A stretch of DNA of 8,405 bases from an uncultured Eubacteriales bacterium (GTDB taxonomy: Bacteria; Bacillota; Clostridia; Oscillospirales; Oscillospiraceae), in NCBI GenBank assembly GCA_900552015.1, contig URXY01000068.1, positions 1-8,405 of the forward strand. Reading direction: 5' to 3'. Positions 6,362 to 8,405 of the stretch are shown piece after piece. Numbering within the stretch: position 1 is the stretch's first letter; each line of letters starts with the position of its first letter. The position numbers and the translations under genes were made by a program. Under the pieces are notes generated by a model. The model searched no databases and was not told where the DNA came from. It was given only the letters and a program-made list of their open reading frames with translations.

Positions 6362-6743
6362 AATGGCGAGAATGTAAGATTTGCCAACCTCCCGGTCAGC
6401 GCACACTCTCCAGTAAACGTAAATACTTCAAAAAATAGCTCCTTTTTTATAAGTCTGGCAGATCTCTCTTCCGCCGATGGCATTATCCCACAGTTTTCCG
6501 CATTTTACAAGCAGCTTTTCCAGCCGCGCGTCCTCTCCGTCACCTGTAACATTAACAAGTGACGGAAATATGACGATATCACGACGGTTTTCTGCCTGCG
6601 TTCTCCGTCTACGGCAGCGCTGAATATCTTGTTAAAATCTGTCACAGAAGGATGAAAAAGTGAAATTCCTTTTGTGCAGAGCCATCAGAAGAGCGAGCTT
6701 CACTCATTCATCCAAATTGGAAAAAGAGGAGGGACTCAAGAAA
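6362..6743. other. Gene-free interval
   Basis: No supported gene lies between the RNHCP leader and the symporter start. The minus strand has an open frame (about 6631-6428) without a usable start codon. A near-palindrome at 6537-6565 is the only clear structure. No promoter with both a good -35 and a good -10 was found for either flanking gene, although both must have one here. A run of A6 and a run of T6 around 6431-6447 form a weak A/T hairpin. Confidence 0.6.
6537..6565. repeat. 11-bp inverted repeat, possible operator or RNA hairpin
   Basis: CCGTCACCTGT (6537-6547) and ACAAGTGACGG (6555-6565) are inverted arms around AACATTA. On the plus strand there is one C-A mismatch; as minus-strand RNA the same position is a G-U pair, so the helix is continuous. 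There is no T-run on either side. It could be a repressor operator for the symporter-lyase unit or a hairpin in the RNHCP leader. Confidence 0.5.
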
Positions 6744-7070
6744 ATGACAGCAATTTATGTTGCACTCGTTGTCTACATGGTCGTTCTGTTCGGCGTAGGC
6801 CTGTTCTACAGCAAGAAGAACGCGACCATCAACGACTTTCTGCTCGCCGGCCGCGACCTCGGTGTCGTGGCGGCAACGCTCACCGTGACCGCTTCCCTGT
6901 TCGGCGGCGGCCTGCTCACCGGTACCGCGCAGTACACCTATGATTCCGGCGTCATGATGTATATCTACGGCATCGTCGGCTCCGGCGGCGAGCTGCTCAG
7001 CGGTATCGTCAGCGCGGTCGTGCTCGTCATCGTTTCTCTCGCGACCCAGCCCAAGAAGACTGCGGCCTGA
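6744..7070 (+). pseudogene. Sodium:solute symporter (SSS) remnant, internally deleted
   Basis: ATG 6744 follows AGGAGG (6727-6732) at 11 nt; a GTG at 6660 in the same frame lacks such support. Residues 1-80 are a clear SSS N-terminus: a hydrophobic first helix, then SKKNATINDFLLAGRDLG (the family's N-D-F-x-L-A-G-R motif), then TLTVTASLFGGG and the start of the next helix. From about residue 81 the sequence is one hydrophobic helix followed by LATQPKK and the stop, which resembles the C-terminal end of these transporters. A full SSS protein is about 450-550 residues, so roughly 350-400 residues of core helices are missing without loss of frame. The 108-residue product cannot form the transport fold. 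The gene is 48 nt upstream of the ammonia-lyase, suggesting amino-acid uptake coupled to breakdown. Confidence 0.82.
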
Positions 7071-7118
7071 TCTCTGATCTCCACCAACGGCTCATACTTT
7101 CCAAAGGAGTAATCACTT

Positions 7119-8359
7119 ATGTTGATCCATCAGGATGCGAAAAACATCCATACCGTCACTCTGGATGACTGCCGCAACAGCATCGAAGAGTTTGTCGCCG
7201 TTGCACGTTATCATGCAACGGTGGAGTTTACCGAAGGCTTCCGCGAGCGTGTGCGTGCCAGCCGCAGATCGCTGGAAACGACGATCGCGAGCGGTGTTGG
7301 CGTCTACGGCGTCAACACGGGCTTCGGCGACAACGTGCGCTATCGCATCAGCGAAGATGAGATGGTGCAACTTCAGGAAAACATCCTGCGCAGCCATGGC
7401 TGCTCGGTCGGGCGCATCCTGACAGAAGAGGAGGCCCGTGCGCTCCCTGTGTGGGCACGATCGACGGCCTTTCCTACCAGCCCTACATCGCCGTGACCTA
7501 CATCGGCGAGGGCCGCCTCATCGTGGACGGCAAGCCCCGTCCCGCGGCGGAGGTGCTCAAGGAACACGGCATCGAACCGCTGAGCATCAAGGCCCGCGAA
7601 GGTCTGGCCCTGCTCTCCAACGCGAGCCGATTCATCGGCGTCGGCCTGCTCGCCGTTTATGATCTCATTATGACGACGCGCCACGCCGACCTCTGCGCAG
7701 CCTTGGTGTGTGAGGCGCTGCGCAGCACCGACAAGGCCTTTGACCCGCGCCTCATCCAGCTCAAGAACCACATGGACACCACCGAAACGGCGGAATTCCT
7801 CTGCAAGATCCTCAGCGGCAGCGAGATCATGGACGAATCCCGCACGCTGCGCGTGCAGGACAGCATGAACACCCGCATCATCCCGCACGTCCACGGCACG
7901 GCTAAGCGCATGGCTGCGCAGACCTATGACGCGCTGATGGAAGAGCTGAACGCAGTGTTCGATGACCCTGTCTTTCTCCCCGACGGCACGGCCCTCATGG
8001 GCTCGAACTGGGACGCGACGGCCATCGAGCTCTACTGCGATCCCCTCGCCATCGCCGTTATGGACGTTGCCAAGCTCACTGAGGTCCACATGGAACGTCT
8101 GGTCGACCCGCACCTGAGCGGGCTGCCCGCCTTCCTCGTGAAGACCCCCGGCCTCAACAACGGCTACATGATCATGCAGTATGTCACCGCCGGTCTTCTT
8201 GGTGATATCGCTCTGCTGGCCGCCCCTGCCGCCTGCTTCAACGCGGCCGTCAGCTTCATGGAAAGTGACGACATGATGTACGAGCGCATCGAGGCCATGG
8301 AGGCACTCGTCAAGAGCAACGAACTGCTCAAGGATCGCCCCATCGAATACACCCTGTAA
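7119..8359 (+). pseudogene. Histidine/aromatic ammonia-lyase family protein, deleted and frameshifted
   Basis: ATG 7119 follows AAAGGAG (7103-7109). The N-terminal 109 residues match the HAL/PAL family: VYGVNTGFG with the catalytic Tyr63, QENILRSHG with His93, then VGRILTEEEARAL. At about 7440-7450 the reading changes by +2. It resumes with CVGTIDGLSYQ...IGEG, which aligns over 23 positions with the family segment GSVGASGDL...IGEG, leaving about 35-40 expected residues missing. Later blocks are recognisable: EGLAL, SGSEI, RVQDS..TR, SGLPAFL, PGLNNGYMI. Near 8225-8245 the text jumps from the LAHPA-like block to what looks like the extreme C-terminus, skipping the EDHVS region (about 85 residues, in frame). 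Adding both gaps restores about 530 residues, near the family norm. Independent of the gaps, the cofactor triad Ala-Ser-Gly reads Thr-Ile-Asp and the QDPYSLR Tyr is Met. Deamination chemistry is therefore doubtful even for the undamaged ancestor. Confidence 0.82.
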
Positions 8360-8405
8360 AAACAGAACACTTTCTCTTCAAGATACTGCAAAGCCGGTCC
8401 CCAGT

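Noticed and set aside
6428..6631. Minus-strand open frame ending in a protein-like stretch (DARLEKLLVKCGKLWDNAIG and on)
   Set aside because: There is no ATG, GTG or TTG in the frame and no ribosome binding site; it may be a gene remnant, but I cannot name a family.
6652..6664. Possible ATG-AAA-AAG-TGA leader minigene behind AGAAGG
   Set aside because: Three codons with no attenuator structure after it; most likely chance.
7373..8113. A 246-codon minus-strand open frame
   Set aside because: It is antisense to the lyase, whose family motifs are unmistakable on the plus strand.
1..8405. Mobile element, CRISPR array, tRNA or riboswitch as the cause of the rearrangements
   Set aside because: No transposase or recombinase reading frame, terminal inverted repeats, regular repeat arrays, cloverleaf or known aptamer core was seen on either strand.

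Overview
The window is GC-rich (except the AT-rich first ~300 bases) with strong AGGAGG-type ribosome binding sites, near-consensus sigma-A promoters with 17-nt spacers, and gene families typical of anaerobic gut Clostridia (Oscillospiraceae-like Bacillota). That placement is inferred from gene content and signals, not from a marker gene. No mobile element, CRISPR array, tRNA or rRNA gene body was recognised.

Layout from left to right. Positions 1-320 hold no gene but contain two promoters pointing in opposite directions. The leftward one is very strong and rRNA-like and fires out of the window. The rightward one drives a zinc-ribbon gene (321-~863) that carries a 13-bp tandem duplication near its 3' end and runs into a back-to-front fragment of an aldo/keto reductase (~864-1364, minus). 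That fragment abuts the C-terminal half of a flavodoxin (1366-1614, plus), which is followed by a complete short-chain dehydrogenase (1625-2458). A perfect 17-bp hairpin terminator separates this from a leftward MoxR-type AAA ATPase / NorD-like VWA operon (5112 to 2510). The VWA gene is frameshifted by one base in a C7/G7 tract. Back-to-back promoters at 5171-5255 serve this operon and a rightward PAP2 phosphatase (5292-5816). The PAP2 gene converges, across a second strong hairpin, on a leftward RNHCP zinc-binding protein (5911-6321) whose ribosome binding site can be folded into a leader hairpin. After a gene-free stretch (6362-6743) comes a two-gene unit: a sodium:solute symporter reduced to 108 residues by an in-frame internal deletion, and a histidine/aromatic ammonia-lyase homologue with one frameshifting and one apparent in-frame deletion.

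The window splits into intact housekeeping-type genes (SDR, AAA, PAP2, RNHCP) and clusters of broken ones (zinc ribbon / AKR / flavodoxin; VWA; symporter / lyase). The breakpoints may be genuine gene decay or assembly or amplification chimeras; sequence alone cannot decide. The most interesting biological signal is the ammonia-lyase: the position of its Ala-Ser-Gly cofactor triad reads Thr-Ile-Asp, and other active-site positions are also replaced, in segments where the reading frame and spacing are otherwise well conserved.
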